From Streptomyces sp. 11x1 (GTDB lineage: Bacteria > Actinomycetota > Actinomycetes > Streptomycetales > Streptomycetaceae), in assembly GCF_032598905.1 (NCBI RefSeq), contig NZ_CP122458.1, forward strand, positions 5,977,001 through 6,041,000: DNA of 64,000 bases. The letters run 5' to 3'. Each line of letters opens with the position of its first letter. Positions within the stretch are counted from its first letter, which is position 1. Below the pieces are notes generated by a model, which was not told the DNA's origin, ran no database searches, and saw nothing but the letters and a program-made list of their open reading frames with translations. Of this stretch, positions 16,745 to 26,739 are shown piece by piece. The position numbers and the translations under genes are program-made.

Positions 16745-17650
16745 GTGCGGGGCGAAGGCGGTGGGTGGCCGGTGCGGGTCGTGACGTGGAACCTGTGGTG
16801 GCGGTTCGGGCCGTGGCAGGAGCGGCAGAAGGCGATCCTCGCGGTGCTGCGCGAACTGCGCCCCGATGTCGTCGGATTGCAGGAGGTCTGGGAGCAGCAC
16901 GGAGAGGGGCACGGAGAGGATGAGGAGCGCGGGGAGGGCAATCTCGCCGGGTGGCTCGCCCGGGAACTCGGGATGCACTGGGCCTGGGGCGAGTACGGCG
17001 ACGCCGAGCGCTGGCAGCGGCGGATCGGGGACCCCGGCGTCGGCATCGGCGTCGCCGTGCTGAGCCGGTGGCCCGTGCTGGAGAGTGCCGCCATCGGGCT
17101 GCCGACCGCGGAGGGCGGCAGCGGGCGCGGCGCCCTCCACGCCCTCCTCGACGCACCCGGCGCGCCCGTGCCCTTCTTCACCGCCCACCTCAGCTCGGAG
17201 ACCGACGCGTCCGCGCAACGCTGCCGTCAGGTCGCCGCGCTGGCCGAGTTCGTGGCCCGGCACCGGGGCGGGGGCACCGACCATCCGCCCGTGATCACAG
17301 GCGACTTCAACGCCTGGCCCGACTCCGACGAGGTCCGGCTGTTCGGCGGCTACAGGACCGCGCCCGCCGTGCCCGGACAGTGCTTCTTCGACGTCTGGGA
17401 GTACGCCGAGCCGGGCGCCCCGTCGGCCACCTGGGACCTCGCCAACCCGTACGTCGCCGCGTCGCACGGGCCGAGCGTACGGGTCGACTACATCCACGTC
17501 GGCCCACCGGGCCCCGGCGGCCTCGGCCACGTACGGGCCGTGACGAGAGCGGGCGACGCCCCCGTGGACGGCGTATGGCCCTCCGACCACGCGGCGGTCG
17601 TCGTGGACCTGGCGGACGGGAGTGGGGCCGGGGCGGCGGCCGGTGGGTAG
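16745..17650 (+). CDS. Endonuclease/exonuclease/phosphatase (EEP) family hydrolase
   Basis: A 301-residue EEP-fold metalloenzyme. Motifs in order: VVTWNLWW (about 12-19), GLQEVWE (metal Glu), TAHLSSE, GDFNAWPDS and the late SDHAAVVVDL with catalytic His. Members hydrolyse phosphodiester or phosphomonoester bonds of nucleic acids, lipids or sugars. No signal peptide, so cytoplasmic. GTG 16745 is used; a later GTG (VRVVTWN) is possible because no strong ribosome-binding site is visible. Confidence 0.87.
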   Translation: MRGEGGGWPVRVVTWNLWWRFGPWQERQKAILAVLRELRPDVVGLQEVWEQHGEGHGEDEERGEGNLAGWLARELGMHWAWGEYGDAERWQRRIGDPGVGIGVAVLSRWPVLESAAIGLPTAEGGSGRGALHALLDAPGAPVPFFTAHLSSETDASAQRCRQVAALAEFVARHRGGGTDHPPVITGDFNAWPDSDEVRLFGGYRTAPAVPGQCFFDVWEYAEPGAPSATWDLANPYVAASHGPSVRVDYIHVGPPGPGGLGHVRAVTRAGDAPVDGVWPSDHAAVVVDLADGSGAGAAAGG

Positions 17651-17706
17651 CCCGGGGCCGGGGTGCGCTGAAGCCCCCCGGCCACGTACACCGCCCGCCG
17701 CCTTCC

Positions 17707-18537
17707 CTACGGCTTCCGGCCCACCCCGCCGTGCTGCCCGATCGGCTTCGGCTCGCCCGCCGTCGTGTCGTCCGGGTTCCACAGGGGGACGGAGACGACG
17801 CCCGGCGGGAGCAGGTCGAGGCCGTCGAAGTAGCCGGTGATCTGGTCGATCGGGCGCAGGAAGTACGGGACGGCGCCCGTCTCGTTGTAGGCGTCCTGGG
17901 CGCGCTCGTAGTCGGGATCGGTGCCCCGGGAGCCCTCGTTGATGTTGAGGTAGCTGCCGGAGGGGAGACCGGCGAGCAGGCGGCGGACGATGTCACGGGC
18001 CTCGTCGTACGAGCTGACGTGCCCCAGGATGCCGCTGAGGATCAGCGCGGTCGGCCGGGAGAGATCCAGTGTCGCCGCCGCGGCCTCCAGGATGCGCTCC
18101 GGTTCGTACAGGCTGGCGTCGACGTACGCGGTGGCGCCCTCCGGGGAGGAGTACAGCAGCGCGCGGGCGTGCGCGAGGACCATCGGGTCGTTGTCGACGT
18201 AGACGATCCGCGCGTCCGGCGCGCTGCGCTGGGCGACCTGGTGGGTGTTGTCGGCCGTGGGCAGCCCGGTGCCGACGTCCAGGAACTGCCGGACGCCCTC
18301 CACCTCCACCAGATGCCGGATGCTGCGTCGCAGGTACGCGCGGCTGCTGCGGGCGATGGTCACGATGCCGGGGAAGGCGCCGGCGTACGCGTCGCCTGCC
18401 GCCTCGTCCACCGGGTAGTTGTCCTTGCCGCCCAGCCAGTAGTTCCAGATGCGGGCGGAGGCGGGCACCGAGGTGTCGACCTTCTCCTTCGCCGCCGGAG
18501 CCGCCGCCGGGTCGGGCGTCGTCGCGTGATCGGTCAT
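17707..18537 (-). CDS. SAM-dependent methyltransferase, DUF574 type
   Basis: A 276-residue protein of the actinomycete DUF574/Methyltransf_19 group. Hallmarks: ARIWNYWLGGKDNYPVDE near residue 25, YLRRSIRHL, FLDVGTGLPT and YVDNDPMVLAHARALL. GGAGGAG lies eight bases before ATG 18537. These proteins are abundant in Streptomyces; substrates are mostly unknown. Confidence 0.9.
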   Translation of the reverse strand: MTDHATTPDPAAAPAAKEKVDTSVPASARIWNYWLGGKDNYPVDEAAGDAYAGAFPGIVTIARSSRAYLRRSIRHLVEVEGVRQFLDVGTGLPTADNTHQVAQRSAPDARIVYVDNDPMVLAHARALLYSSPEGATAYVDASLYEPERILEAAAATLDLSRPTALILSGILGHVSSYDEARDIVRRLLAGLPSGSYLNINEGSRGTDPDYERAQDAYNETGAVPYFLRPIDQITGYFDGLDLLPPGVVSVPLWNPDDTTAGEPKPIGQHGGVGRKP

Positions 18538-18673
18538 GGGCGCCGTCTCCTCCGCCGTGCAGGTGCGCCGTCGCACGGACGGACGCACGTTTGTGTCGAG
18601 CCAAACATAAGGCTCAACACAGCTGTTTCGTACGCGGGTTCCCCCTGTAGGTCCCTCACCTGGCGGGTGACCG

Positions 18674-20206
18674 CTACCGCCGCCCCAGGAAGATCGGGTT
18701 GGTGAAGGCCGCCGGCGGGCCCGGGAACCCCGGCACGATCGGCGGCCGGCGGACCTCGGCGCGTACGTACGCCGCGTACGAGGCCGTCGTACGCCACTGG
18801 GCCGCGCCCGTGCCGGACTCCGGGATCGCGGGCGAGGTGAACAGGACGCCCTGGTCGGTGACGAAGCGGACGGTGCAGCCGGCGGAGCCCGTCGCCTCCA
18901 GACGGACGGTGACCGGGGTGTCGCCGTCCACCTTCAACCGCTCGCCGATGCCCGCGTGTTCGCCGCGCGGCCCGGACGCCGTGAACGACACGGACACGTC
19001 CTTGGACTCGGCGACGTACGAGCGGCCCGCCCGCAGCCCCTCCTGGATCGCCTCCCGGCTCAACTCCTCGGCCAGGACGACCGTCTGGGGGCGGCCGACG
19101 GGGTCGGGATCGCGGTGGGCGTCGCTGTTGCCCATCGCCGGGATCCAGTCCTGACGGCCCTCGCGCACCGCCGCGACGAGCATGCCGTCCCAGTCGGCGA
19201 GCGCCACCTCGTCCTCCGGCGAGTACGCCCCGTTCCACACCTCCACCGCGTCCGCCTCGCCGAAGCCGAACTTCCAGTTGCAGCCGATGCAGGTGGCGTG
19301 CGGGTGGGCGGGGACGACCAGACCCCCGGCGCGGCGGATCTGTCGCGCGTACTTGCCGAACCGGTTGTCCCGCGCCCGGTAGCGCCAGTCGACGAACGTG
19401 CCCGGGTCGACGCCGAGCGCCACCACGTGCCCGTTGCGCGTGGTGACCTCCTCGCCCAGCATGATCAGCAGGTCGTCACCCGCGTGCTCGGCCCAATGGG
19501 CGTGCGCGGACTGGGTGTTGTGCTCCGAGCTGTTGATGAAGTCCAGTCCCGCGGCCCGCGCGAGCGCCGCCAGCTCGGCGGGCGTACGGCGGCCGTCGGA
19601 GTACCAGGAGTGCAGATGGCAGTCGCCCCGGTACCAGGCCCGGCCCCGCCCCTTGGCCCGTTCCGGCGGGTAGACCGGCTTCACCGCCGCGGCCGGCCTG
19701 CCGTACGTCAGGGTGATCGTGATCTCGTAGGGCAGCCCGTCCGGGGCCACCGTGTACGGGCCCAGTGCGATGTGCCAGGTGCCGGGGCGTACGGGGCCCG
19801 GGAGATAGCCCGGGGTCGCCTCGTCGGTCCGGATGAAGAACTCGGTGCGGGCGCCGCCCGACCAGCCGCGGAAGCCCTTGCCGCCCAGTTCGGTGCCGCG
19901 CTCGTCGAAGACGCCGATGTCGAGGGCGTTGCCCATCGTGCCGGCCGGGACGGTCGTTCTCTCGTAGCTGTAGGAGACCCTGAACTCCCGTACACCGGCG
20001 GGTACTTCGACCGGCAGATACACGAAGTCGGGGGAGCCGGTGGGGAGGGTCCCCCTGATCGTCCTGGTCTCCTGCTCGCCGTCCGCGGCCTCGGCGCCGC
20101 TCGTCCCAAAGGTCACGCTTCCCAACGTAAGCGCGGCCGCCGCCGACGTCACGAACAGCGCGCGCCTTCCCAGTCCGTTCCCGTCACCGTGGTGGTCGTC
20201 GCACAT
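18674..20206 (-). CDS. Exported PHP-domain (CehA/McbA-like) metallohydrolase
   Basis: A 510-residue protein with a likely Tat signal (GLGRRALFVTSAAAALTLG, ending near SGAEAAD). An N-terminal beta-sandwich (about 40-175) is followed by a PHP phosphoesterase domain: GDCHLHSWYSD, NSSEHNT, GEEVTTRNGHVV, VPAHPHA and GNSDAHRD provide the metal ligands. A C-terminal beta domain (about 390-500) completes it. ATG 20206 is chosen because GGGGAG precedes it by seven bases. It would act outside the cell on a phosphoester or carbamate/amide. Confidence 0.88.
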   Translation of the reverse strand: MCDDHHGDGNGLGRRALFVTSAAAALTLGSVTFGTSGAEAADGEQETRTIRGTLPTGSPDFVYLPVEVPAGVREFRVSYSYERTTVPAGTMGNALDIGVFDERGTELGGKGFRGWSGGARTEFFIRTDEATPGYLPGPVRPGTWHIALGPYTVAPDGLPYEITITLTYGRPAAAVKPVYPPERAKGRGRAWYRGDCHLHSWYSDGRRTPAELAALARAAGLDFINSSEHNTQSAHAHWAEHAGDDLLIMLGEEVTTRNGHVVALGVDPGTFVDWRYRARDNRFGKYARQIRRAGGLVVPAHPHATCIGCNWKFGFGEADAVEVWNGAYSPEDEVALADWDGMLVAAVREGRQDWIPAMGNSDAHRDPDPVGRPQTVVLAEELSREAIQEGLRAGRSYVAESKDVSVSFTASGPRGEHAGIGERLKVDGDTPVTVRLEATGSAGCTVRFVTDQGVLFTSPAIPESGTGAAQWRTTASYAAYVRAEVRRPPIVPGFPGPPAAFTNPIFLGRR

Positions 20207-20363
20207 GCTGCTGCTCCCCAGGTCGGTCGTGAGTGACATGGCGTGGGTGGTGCGTGGAGTGGTGCGGGGGTGGTGCGTGGTGTCCGCCACCTTCGTATGC
20301 GGTGGTGAACTGCGGGGCAAGGGAAAGGAATCGCCAGTTTTCGATACGCGACGGAGCGAGACA

Positions 20364-21260
20364 GTGGGCGGGGGAGCGTGCGTGTGGACACCGATCTGTG
20401 TGCTGGGCGGAGCCGGTGTCACCGACCGGGTCGCGCAGGGCCATGACGCGGACCGGTTCGTGGAGATCGGCTCCCTGACCAAGGTGCTCACGGGCACCCT
20501 CCTGGCCCGGCTGGCGGCGGAGGGGGAGCTGGACTTCGACACCCCGCTGGAGGAGTGCCTCGACGAGGTGCCGAGGGGGACCGGCATTTCCCTGCGCCAT
20601 CTCGCCGAACACACCTCGGGCCTGCCCCGGCTGCCCGCCGGACTCACCGGCCTGCCCACGGGCCCGCCCGACGACCCCTACGCCGATTTCACGGAGGCGG
20701 CGCTGCGGGACTCGCTGCGCGACCTGGACCGGCCGACGGCGGGACGGCCGGGCCGGGAGGAGTACTCCAACCTCGGCTACGCCGTGCTCGGGCTCGCGCT
20801 CACCACCGTCACCGGCTGCTCGTACCAACAACTGGTGGACACGCACGTCCTGTCGCCGCTCGGGCTGGGCGCGGGAGCGATGACGGCGAGCCCGCCGGAA
20901 GGGCGGCGGCTCGTGCCGCGCGATCTGTTCGGCCGGCCCCGCCCCCTGTGGACCCTGACCGGGGCGATCCTGCCGGCCGGCGGCCTGTGGGCCGGCTGTC
21001 GGACGCTGGCGGACCTCCTCGTGGCCCTGCTCGTGGAACGCCGGTTCGGCGACCCGGCACCCTCCTGGCGACGGGCTCCCTCGCTCCGCTGGCACGACGG
21101 CTCCACCCGCGGTTCGTCCGTCGTGGCCGCCGCGTTCGACGACGGTCGATGGGCCCTCGTCCACCGCCTCGGCCCCATGCCCGGCACGAGCAAAGCCGCG
21201 AAGCGCGCCCTGCGCGGGGCCACGCCCACGCGGCCCGCCCTGAACGCCGATGAAGACTGA
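20364..21260 (+). CDS. Serine hydrolase, beta-lactamase/PBP4-like (class C fold)
   Basis: A 298-residue beta-lactamase-superfamily protein. The active-site Ser-x-x-Lys is GSLTKV near residue 35 and the tyrosine motif is YSNLGYA near 137. The third motif is unclear (HDGSTRGSS may serve). No convincing signal peptide, so probably cytoplasmic esterase/peptidase rather than a lactamase. Two starts are possible: GTG 20364 (GGAG seven bases before) and GTG 20382 (GGGGGAG five bases before). It is divergent from the PHP gene. Confidence 0.8.
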   Translation: MGGGACVWTPICVLGGAGVTDRVAQGHDADRFVEIGSLTKVLTGTLLARLAAEGELDFDTPLEECLDEVPRGTGISLRHLAEHTSGLPRLPAGLTGLPTGPPDDPYADFTEAALRDSLRDLDRPTAGRPGREEYSNLGYAVLGLALTTVTGCSYQQLVDTHVLSPLGLGAGAMTASPPEGRRLVPRDLFGRPRPLWTLTGAILPAGGLWAGCRTLADLLVALLVERRFGDPAPSWRRAPSLRWHDGSTRGSSVVAAAFDDGRWALVHRLGPMPGTSKAAKRALRGATPTRPALNADED

Positions 21261-21406
21261 CGCAGGCGGACCAGCGGACAACCAGGGGCCGACCGGCGCC
21301 GCACTCGGCAGCCGACCCGCACCTCCAAGCGTCCGTCCGGCAAACCCGCCGCCTCGCGCGCCCCGCGCGCCCGACCGGCCGACTCCCCTAAGTGCCGACC
21401 GGTCGG

Positions 21407-21426
21407 TATGGACATCCCTGTCCATA
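21407..21426. promoter_or_regulatory. Palindromic operator TATGGACA-TCCC-TGTCCATA
   Basis: Perfect 8-bp arms with a 4-bp spacer, ending 17 bp before the LLM gene start. TAGAGAT at 21432-21438 is a good -10 box six bases before ATG 21444, so the palindrome overlaps the -35 region and would block transcription when bound. It differs from the CTGACG operators. Confidence 0.65.
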
Positions 21427-21443
21427 GCCGCTAGAGATGACAC

Positions 21444-22301
21444 ATGCGCATCTCCGTGACGATCTTTCTCACCGACGAGACGATCACTCCGACCCGGCTC
21501 GCCCGTGAGCTGGAGCAACGCGGTTTCGCGGGGCTCTACCTCCCCGAGCACACGCACATCCCCGTCGAGCGGACGACCCCGTACCCGGCCGGCGGCGACC
21601 TGCCGCGCGAGTACGGCCGCACCCTCGACCCCTTCGTCGCGCTCGGCCAGGCCGCCGCCGTCACCGAGCGGCTCGGGCTCGGCACCGGGATCACGCTGGT
21701 CGCCCAGCACGACCCGATCGACCTCGCGAAGCAGATCGCGACCGTCGACCACCTCTCCGGCGGCCGTCTCACCCTCGGCCTCGGCTACGGCTGGAACGTC
21801 GAGGAGGCCGCCGACCACGGGGTCGAGTGGCGCACCCGCCGGGAGCTGGTGCGGGACCGGATGGCGCTGATGCGGGCGCTGTGGGCGGAGGAGCCGACGG
21901 CGTACGAGGGGGAGTTCGGGAGCGTGCGGGCGAGCTCCGCGTACCCGAAGCCGGTGCAGAAGGCGCGCGGGCCGGTGGTGGGGCCGCGCACGCTGATCGG
22001 CGGGGCCGCGGGGCCGAAGCTGTTCGCGCACATCGCCGAGTACGCGGACGGCTGGCTGCCCATCGGGGGGCGGGGGCTCGGGGAGGCGCTGCCGGTGCTG
22101 CGGGCGGCGTGGGCGGACGCCGGGCGCGATCCCGCCGGGTTGCAGGTCGTGCCGTACGCGGTGCAGCCGAGCGCGGGGAAGCTGGCGTACTACGCGGAGC
22201 TGGGGATCGAGGAGGTCGTGGTGCAGCTGCCTCCGGCGGGGGAGGCGGAGGTCCTGGGGCTGCTGGACGAGTACGCGGGGTTCCTGGGCGGCGGCGCCTG
22301 A
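21444..22301 (+). CDS. LLM-class F420-dependent oxidoreductase
   Basis: A 285-residue luciferase-like protein: MRISVTIFLTDETI start, RGFAGLYLPEHTHIP, GTGITLVAQHDPIDLAKQ, LTLGLGYGWNVEEAADHGV and IEEVVVQLPP. This pattern matches actinomycete F420-dependent LLM enzymes of the TIGR03619-like group. Transcript probably leaderless. A 13-bp-stem terminator follows immediately. Confidence 0.88.
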   Translation: MRISVTIFLTDETITPTRLARELEQRGFAGLYLPEHTHIPVERTTPYPAGGDLPREYGRTLDPFVALGQAAAVTERLGLGTGITLVAQHDPIDLAKQIATVDHLSGGRLTLGLGYGWNVEEAADHGVEWRTRRELVRDRMALMRALWAEEPTAYEGEFGSVRASSAYPKPVQKARGPVVGPRTLIGGAAGPKLFAHIAEYADGWLPIGGRGLGEALPVLRAAWADAGRDPAGLQVVPYAVQPSAGKLAYYAELGIEEVVVQLPPAGEAEVLGLLDEYAGFLGGGA

Positions 22302-22310
22302 GAGCCGAAG

Positions 22311-22340
22311 CGGCCGCGTCCTCGCGGGAGGACGCGGCCG
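22311..22340. terminator. Bidirectional terminator hairpin
   Basis: CGGCCGCGTCCTC-GCGG-GAGGACGCGGCCG is a perfect 13-bp stem with a 4-base loop, located between the convergent LLM gene (ends 22301) and M6 peptidase remnant (ends 22354). Streptomyces terminators commonly lack a T-tract. Confidence 0.8.
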
Positions 22341-22353
22341 AGGTGACTGCTGA

Positions 22354-23715
22354 CTACTTCGCCGGACCCACCCGGATCGTGACCGTGGAGCCGTCCTTGG
22401 CCTCCTTGAGGATCTGGATCCTGGTGTTGGTGTTGGTGATCTTGACTCCGCCCGTGGGGTTCTCCTCGTCGTAGTAGGTGTGGGTGCGGTCGTCGAAGAC
22501 CGATACGCCCTTCTTCGACGTGACCTTCAGCGTGACCTTCTTGTCCTGGTGCAGCGTGAAGGCGTCCGTGCGGCCCAGGGTGAAGGTCGAGTCGTGCGTC
22601 TGGTGGTCGTTACCGGCCAGCTCGCCGTCGGACCACTTCAGGGGCTTCGGATGGGCGTCGACCGGCAGCAGCAGGCCGACACCGGGGTGCTGGCTGGTGT
22701 TGTTGTCCTGCTGCGAGGTGTCCCACTTCCAGATCAGCAGGCCGTTTTGGTAGGGGTAGCGCTCCACCCAGTCCTGGCGCGTGAAGTTGTACGCGAGCTT
22801 GAGGCCCTTGTCGTACGACACGTACTGGCGGTTCTCGGCGACGTAGTACTGCTCGTGCTCCGTGGTGTACGAGCCGCCGAAGCGGGAGAAGCCGACTGCC
22901 GTCCAGGCGGGGTCGGCGGTCTCGGCGTTGTCCGAGAAGAGGGGCGAGCCGTCGGCCGTGAAGGTGATCAGGTCGGCCACGAAACCCTTCTGTGCCACGT
23001 ACTGGTCGGTCTGGTAGCGGAAGCGCAGATCGATCTTCCGGCCCGCGTAGCCGTCCAGGGAGTACGACAGCTTCCTGAAGCCGTCCGTCGTGCCGTCCAG
23101 GGCCGGCCTGCCGCCACCGTCACGGCCGATCGGCAGGTCGTCGGCGGTGCCGTCGATCGCGGTCCAGGTGGCGCCGCCGTCCGTGGAGACCTCGGTGTAG
23201 AGGTAGTCGTATCCCTTCTCGATGTCCCACCAGCCGTCGAGCGTCAGCGCCGCGGAGGTCTTTCCGGTGAGGTCCACGGAACGGGTCAGCGTGTTCGACA
23301 GGCTGTTGGCGCTGCCGCTCCACCACTGCAGCGAACCCTCCGAGGGCTGCACGACCTCGACCTTCACCTGTTTCTTGGGCAGCTCGACCACGAGGTCCTG
23401 CCTGTCCTTCGTGTTGTACTCGGCGATGCCCAGCTTGTGCGTGGACTTCGTTCCGGCCTCGGCCGTGTCGTAGTTCAGCCAGCCGAGCTGCAGCTTGTCC
23501 CACGCGGTCATGTCGCCGGGCACGTCACCGATCTCGGTCTTGCTCTGCCCGAGCCAAGAGCCGCCCGACAACAGGGTCCAGAAACCGGTGGAGTTGCTGC
23601 CCTTGCCGCTGGTGTCGTAGTGGTCCGGCAGACCGAGGTCGTGGCCGAACTCGTGGGCGAAGACACCGAGGCCGCCGTTTTTGACCGGAGGTTGCGAGAA
23701 AAGGAAAGTTCGCAA
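22354..23715 (-). pseudogene. Immune-inhibitor-A-like M6 metallopeptidase, 5'-truncated
   Basis: The remaining frame of about 445 residues carries the catalytic FAHEFGHDLGLPDHYD motif almost at its N-terminus, followed by the normal beta-sandwich and C-terminal regions of secreted M6 peptidases. The signal peptide, propeptide and about 250-300 residues that should precede HExxH are absent; homology stops near 23692 at NGGLGVF. The sequence beyond (MRTFLFSQPPVK) is unrelated, lower-GC DNA. It cannot be exported or matured as is, so I treat it as a remnant of a deletion or rearrangement. The rest of the frame is intact, implying a recent event. Confidence 0.85.
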
Positions 23716-23827
23716 TCGTCCGTGGCACGAGTAACTCTGTTATCGGACAGTCGTATTCAGCCTCGCGCACAAACTGTTCACTGGTCCCGCAAATGAGCCG
23801 CAAAATTACCTGCTGGTATTACTGGAA

Positions 23828-23853
23828 GGTCATGGGTGGCGGTCATGGGTGGC
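23828..23853. repeat. Two tandem 13-bp repeats
   Basis: GGTCATGGGTGGC occurs twice back to back, followed by a degenerate third copy (GGTAATTCATGGCGGG). Role unknown. Confidence 0.8.
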
Positions 23854-24020
23854 GGTAATTCATGGCGGGTATGCGGCGCCGACGCGGATTCGTCGGCGGC
23901 TGAATAGCGCGGGTGGCGGGCCGTCCGTAGGTCGCCCGCCCCGCCATCGGCGATTGCACCGTGTAACGAATCCCGGTCCATCCGGCCCGCCGTGCCTGCC
24001 TGGGCCGATCCGGTCGCTCG

Positions 24021-24026
24021 TATGCT
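24021..24026 (+). promoter_or_regulatory. Probable -10 box, leaderless fbiC transcript
   Basis: TATGCT ends six bases before ATG 24033, and no ribosome-binding site lies between, which fits leaderless initiation. Confidence 0.5.
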
Positions 24027-24032
24027 CGACGG

Positions 24033-26645
24033 ATGACGACTTCCGCGACCTCTGGAAACGGACCCACCGACTCCACCGGCTCCACCGCTCCCACCGGGAA
24101 CTCGATGCGGCGCGCGCTCAAACGCGCCCGCGACGGCGTGGCGCTCGACGTGAGCGAGGCGGCGGTGCTGCTCCAGGCGCGCGGCGCCGACCTGGAGGAC
24201 CTCGCCGCGTCGGCGGCACGGGTGCGGGACGCGGGGCTGGCCGAGGCCGGGCGGCCCGGTGTCATCACGTACTCGAAGAGCGTCTTCGTCCCGCTCACCC
24301 GGCTCTGCCGGGACAAGTGCCACTACTGCACCTTCGTCACCGTCCCGGGCAAGCTCCGCCGGGCCGGACACGGCATGTTCATGTCGCCGGACGAGGTGCT
24401 GGACGTGGCCCGCAAGGGGGCCGCGCTCGGCTGCAAGGAAGCGTTGATCACGCTCGGTGACAAGCCGGAGGACCGCTGGCCGGAGGCGCGCGAGTGGCTC
24501 GACGCGCACGGCTACGACGACACGATCGCCTACGTCCGCGCCGTCTCCATCCGCATCCTGGAGGAGACGGGGCTGCTCCCGCACCTCAACCCCGGCGTGA
24601 TGAGCTGGACGGACTTCCAGCGCCTCAAGCCCGTCGCGCCCTCGATGGGCATGATGCTGGAGACGACCGCGACCCGGTTGTGGTCCGAGCCGGGCGGTCC
24701 GCACCACGGCTCCCCGGACAAGGAACCGGCCGTCCGGCTGCGGGTGCTGGAGGACGCGGGCCGCTCCTCGGTCCCCTTCACCTCCGGCGTCCTCATCGGC
24801 ATCGGCGAGACGTACGAGGAGCGGGCGGAGTCCCTCTTCGCCCTCCGGAAGGTCTCCCGTGCCTACCACGGCATCCAGGAGCTGATCATCCAGAACTTCC
24901 GCGCCAAGCCGGACACCGCGATGCGCGGCATGCCGGACGCGGAGCTGGACGAGCTGGTCGCCGCGGTGGCCGTCGCCCGGCTCATCATGGGCCCGGCCGG
25001 CTGCATCCAGGCGCCGCCGAACCTGGTCGACAGCGAGTACGAGCGGCTGATCGGCGCCGGGATCGACGACTGGGGCGGGGTGTCGCCGCTCACCATCGAC
25101 CATGTGAACCCCGAGCGCCCCTGGCCGCAGATCGAGGAACTCACCGAACGCTCCCGGGCGGCCGGCTTCGAACTGCGCGAACGCCTCTGCGTCTACCCGG
25201 AGTTCGTGACGCGCGGCGAACCGTGGCTCGACCCGCGCCTGCTGCCGCACGTCCGGGCGCTGGCCGACCCCGAGACCGGGCTCGCGCTGCCGGACGCCGT
25301 CGTCGAGGGCCACCCGTGGCAGGAGCCCGACGAGGTCTTCGTCGCCGCCGGACGCACGGATCTGCACACCGCCATCGACACCGAGGGCCGCACCGGCGAC
25401 CGCCGCGAGGACTTCGACTCCGTCTACGGCGACTGGGGCGCCCTGCGCGAGGCGGCGGCGCCCGGGATGGTCCCCGAGCGCATCGACACGGACGTACGGG
25501 CGGCGCTGGCGACGGCGGCCGACGACCCGACGAAACTGACGGACGCCGAGGCGCTCGCCCTGCTGCACGCGGACGGACCCGCGCTCGACGCGCTCACCCG
25601 GATCGCGGACGACGTCCGCAGGTCGGCAGTCGGCGACGACGTCACGTACATCGTCACCCGCAACATCAACTTCACCAACGTCTGCTACACCGGCTGCCGC
25701 TTCTGCGCGTTCGCGCAGCGCCGCACGGACGCCGACGCGTACACGCTCTCCCTGGACCAGGTCGCCGACCGCGCCCAGCAGGCCTGGGACCTCGGCGCGG
25801 TCGAGGTGTGCATGCAGGGCGGCATCCACCCCGACCTGCCGGGCACGGCCTACTTCGACATCGCGAAGGCCGTGAAGTCACGCGTCCCCGGCATGCACGT
25901 CCACGCCTTCTCCCCGATGGAGGTGGTGAACGGCGCGACCCGTACCGGGATGTCGATCCGCGAATGGCTGACGGCCGCGAAGGAGGCGGGCCTCGACTCC
26001 ATCCCCGGCACGGCGGCGGAGATCCTGGACGACGAGGTCCGCTGGGTCCTGACCAAGGGCAAACTGCCGACGGCGACCTGGATCGAGGTGGTGACGACCG
26101 CCCACGAACTGGGCATCCGCTCCTCCTCGACGATGATGTACGGCCACGTCGACCAGCCCCGGCACTGGCTGGGCCACCTGCGCACCCTGGCGCGGATCCA
26201 GCAACAGACGGGCGGTTTCACGGAGTTCGTGACCCTCCCCTTCATCCACACCAACGCGCCCGTGTATCTGGCGGGCATCTCCCGCCCCGGTCCGACGACC
26301 CGCGACAACCGCGCCGTCACCGCCATGGCGCGCCTCCTGCTGCACCCCCACATCCCCAACATCCAGACCAGCTGGGTGAAGCTGGGCACGGAGGGCGCGG
26401 CGGAGATGCTCCGCTCGGGCGCCAACGACCTGGGCGGCACCCTGATGGAGGAGACCATCTCCCGCATGGCGGGCTCCTCGTACGGCTCCTACAAGTCGGT
26501 CAAGGACCTGATCGCGGTCGCGGACACGGCGGGCCGCCCCGCCCGCCCGCGCACCACGCTGTACGGGGCCGTCCCGGAGGAACGGCAACGGGCGGCCGAG
26601 GCCTCCGACGGTCATCTGCCGGAGTTGTTGCCGGTGTTGGACTGA
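24033..26645 (+). CDS. fbiC: FO synthase, bifunctional CofG-CofH fusion
   Basis: An 870-residue double radical-SAM enzyme that makes FO, the deazaflavin chromophore of coenzyme F420, from 5-amino-6-ribitylaminouracil and tyrosine. The CofG half has the cluster motif CRDKCHYC (Cys92, 96, 99) and the CofH half CYTGCRFC (Cys551, 555, 558). Length and order are those of actinobacterial FbiC. Residues 1-25 are a low-complexity Ser/Thr/Gly leader. F420-linked enzymes elsewhere in the window (16284-16697 and 21444-22301) would depend on it. Confidence 0.97.
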   Translation: MTTSATSGNGPTDSTGSTAPTGNSMRRALKRARDGVALDVSEAAVLLQARGADLEDLAASAARVRDAGLAEAGRPGVITYSKSVFVPLTRLCRDKCHYCTFVTVPGKLRRAGHGMFMSPDEVLDVARKGAALGCKEALITLGDKPEDRWPEAREWLDAHGYDDTIAYVRAVSIRILEETGLLPHLNPGVMSWTDFQRLKPVAPSMGMMLETTATRLWSEPGGPHHGSPDKEPAVRLRVLEDAGRSSVPFTSGVLIGIGETYEERAESLFALRKVSRAYHGIQELIIQNFRAKPDTAMRGMPDAELDELVAAVAVARLIMGPAGCIQAPPNLVDSEYERLIGAGIDDWGGVSPLTIDHVNPERPWPQIEELTERSRAAGFELRERLCVYPEFVTRGEPWLDPRLLPHVRALADPETGLALPDAVVEGHPWQEPDEVFVAAGRTDLHTAIDTEGRTGDRREDFDSVYGDWGALREAAAPGMVPERIDTDVRAALATAADDPTKLTDAEALALLHADGPALDALTRIADDVRRSAVGDDVTYIVTRNINFTNVCYTGCRFCAFAQRRTDADAYTLSLDQVADRAQQAWDLGAVEVCMQGGIHPDLPGTAYFDIAKAVKSRVPGMHVHAFSPMEVVNGATRTGMSIREWLTAAKEAGLDSIPGTAAEILDDEVRWVLTKGKLPTATWIEVVTTAHELGIRSSSTMMYGHVDQPRHWLGHLRTLARIQQQTGGFTEFVTLPFIHTNAPVYLAGISRPGPTTRDNRAVTAMARLLLHPHIPNIQTSWVKLGTEGAAEMLRSGANDLGGTLMEETISRMAGSSYGSYKSVKDLIAVADTAGRPARPRTTLYGAVPEERQRAAEASDGHLPELLPVLD

Positions 26646-26739
26646 CGCGCGATCGGTTCTCGCCCCCTGCCGACGGGGAAGGTGAGCGCGGCCGTCCACC
26701 CGGGTACCTTCAGGGAGACCGGGCACGGGGGTGGGACCG

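Larger units (their letters stand above)
23716..24032. other. Gene-free stretch between peptidase remnant and fbiC
   Basis: No coding sequence seen. The left third (to about 23820) has lower GC than the surroundings and abuts the M6 truncation. It contains two exact 13-bp direct repeats (23828-23853, GGTCATGGGTGGC) and the fbiC promoter at its right end. Confidence 0.6.
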
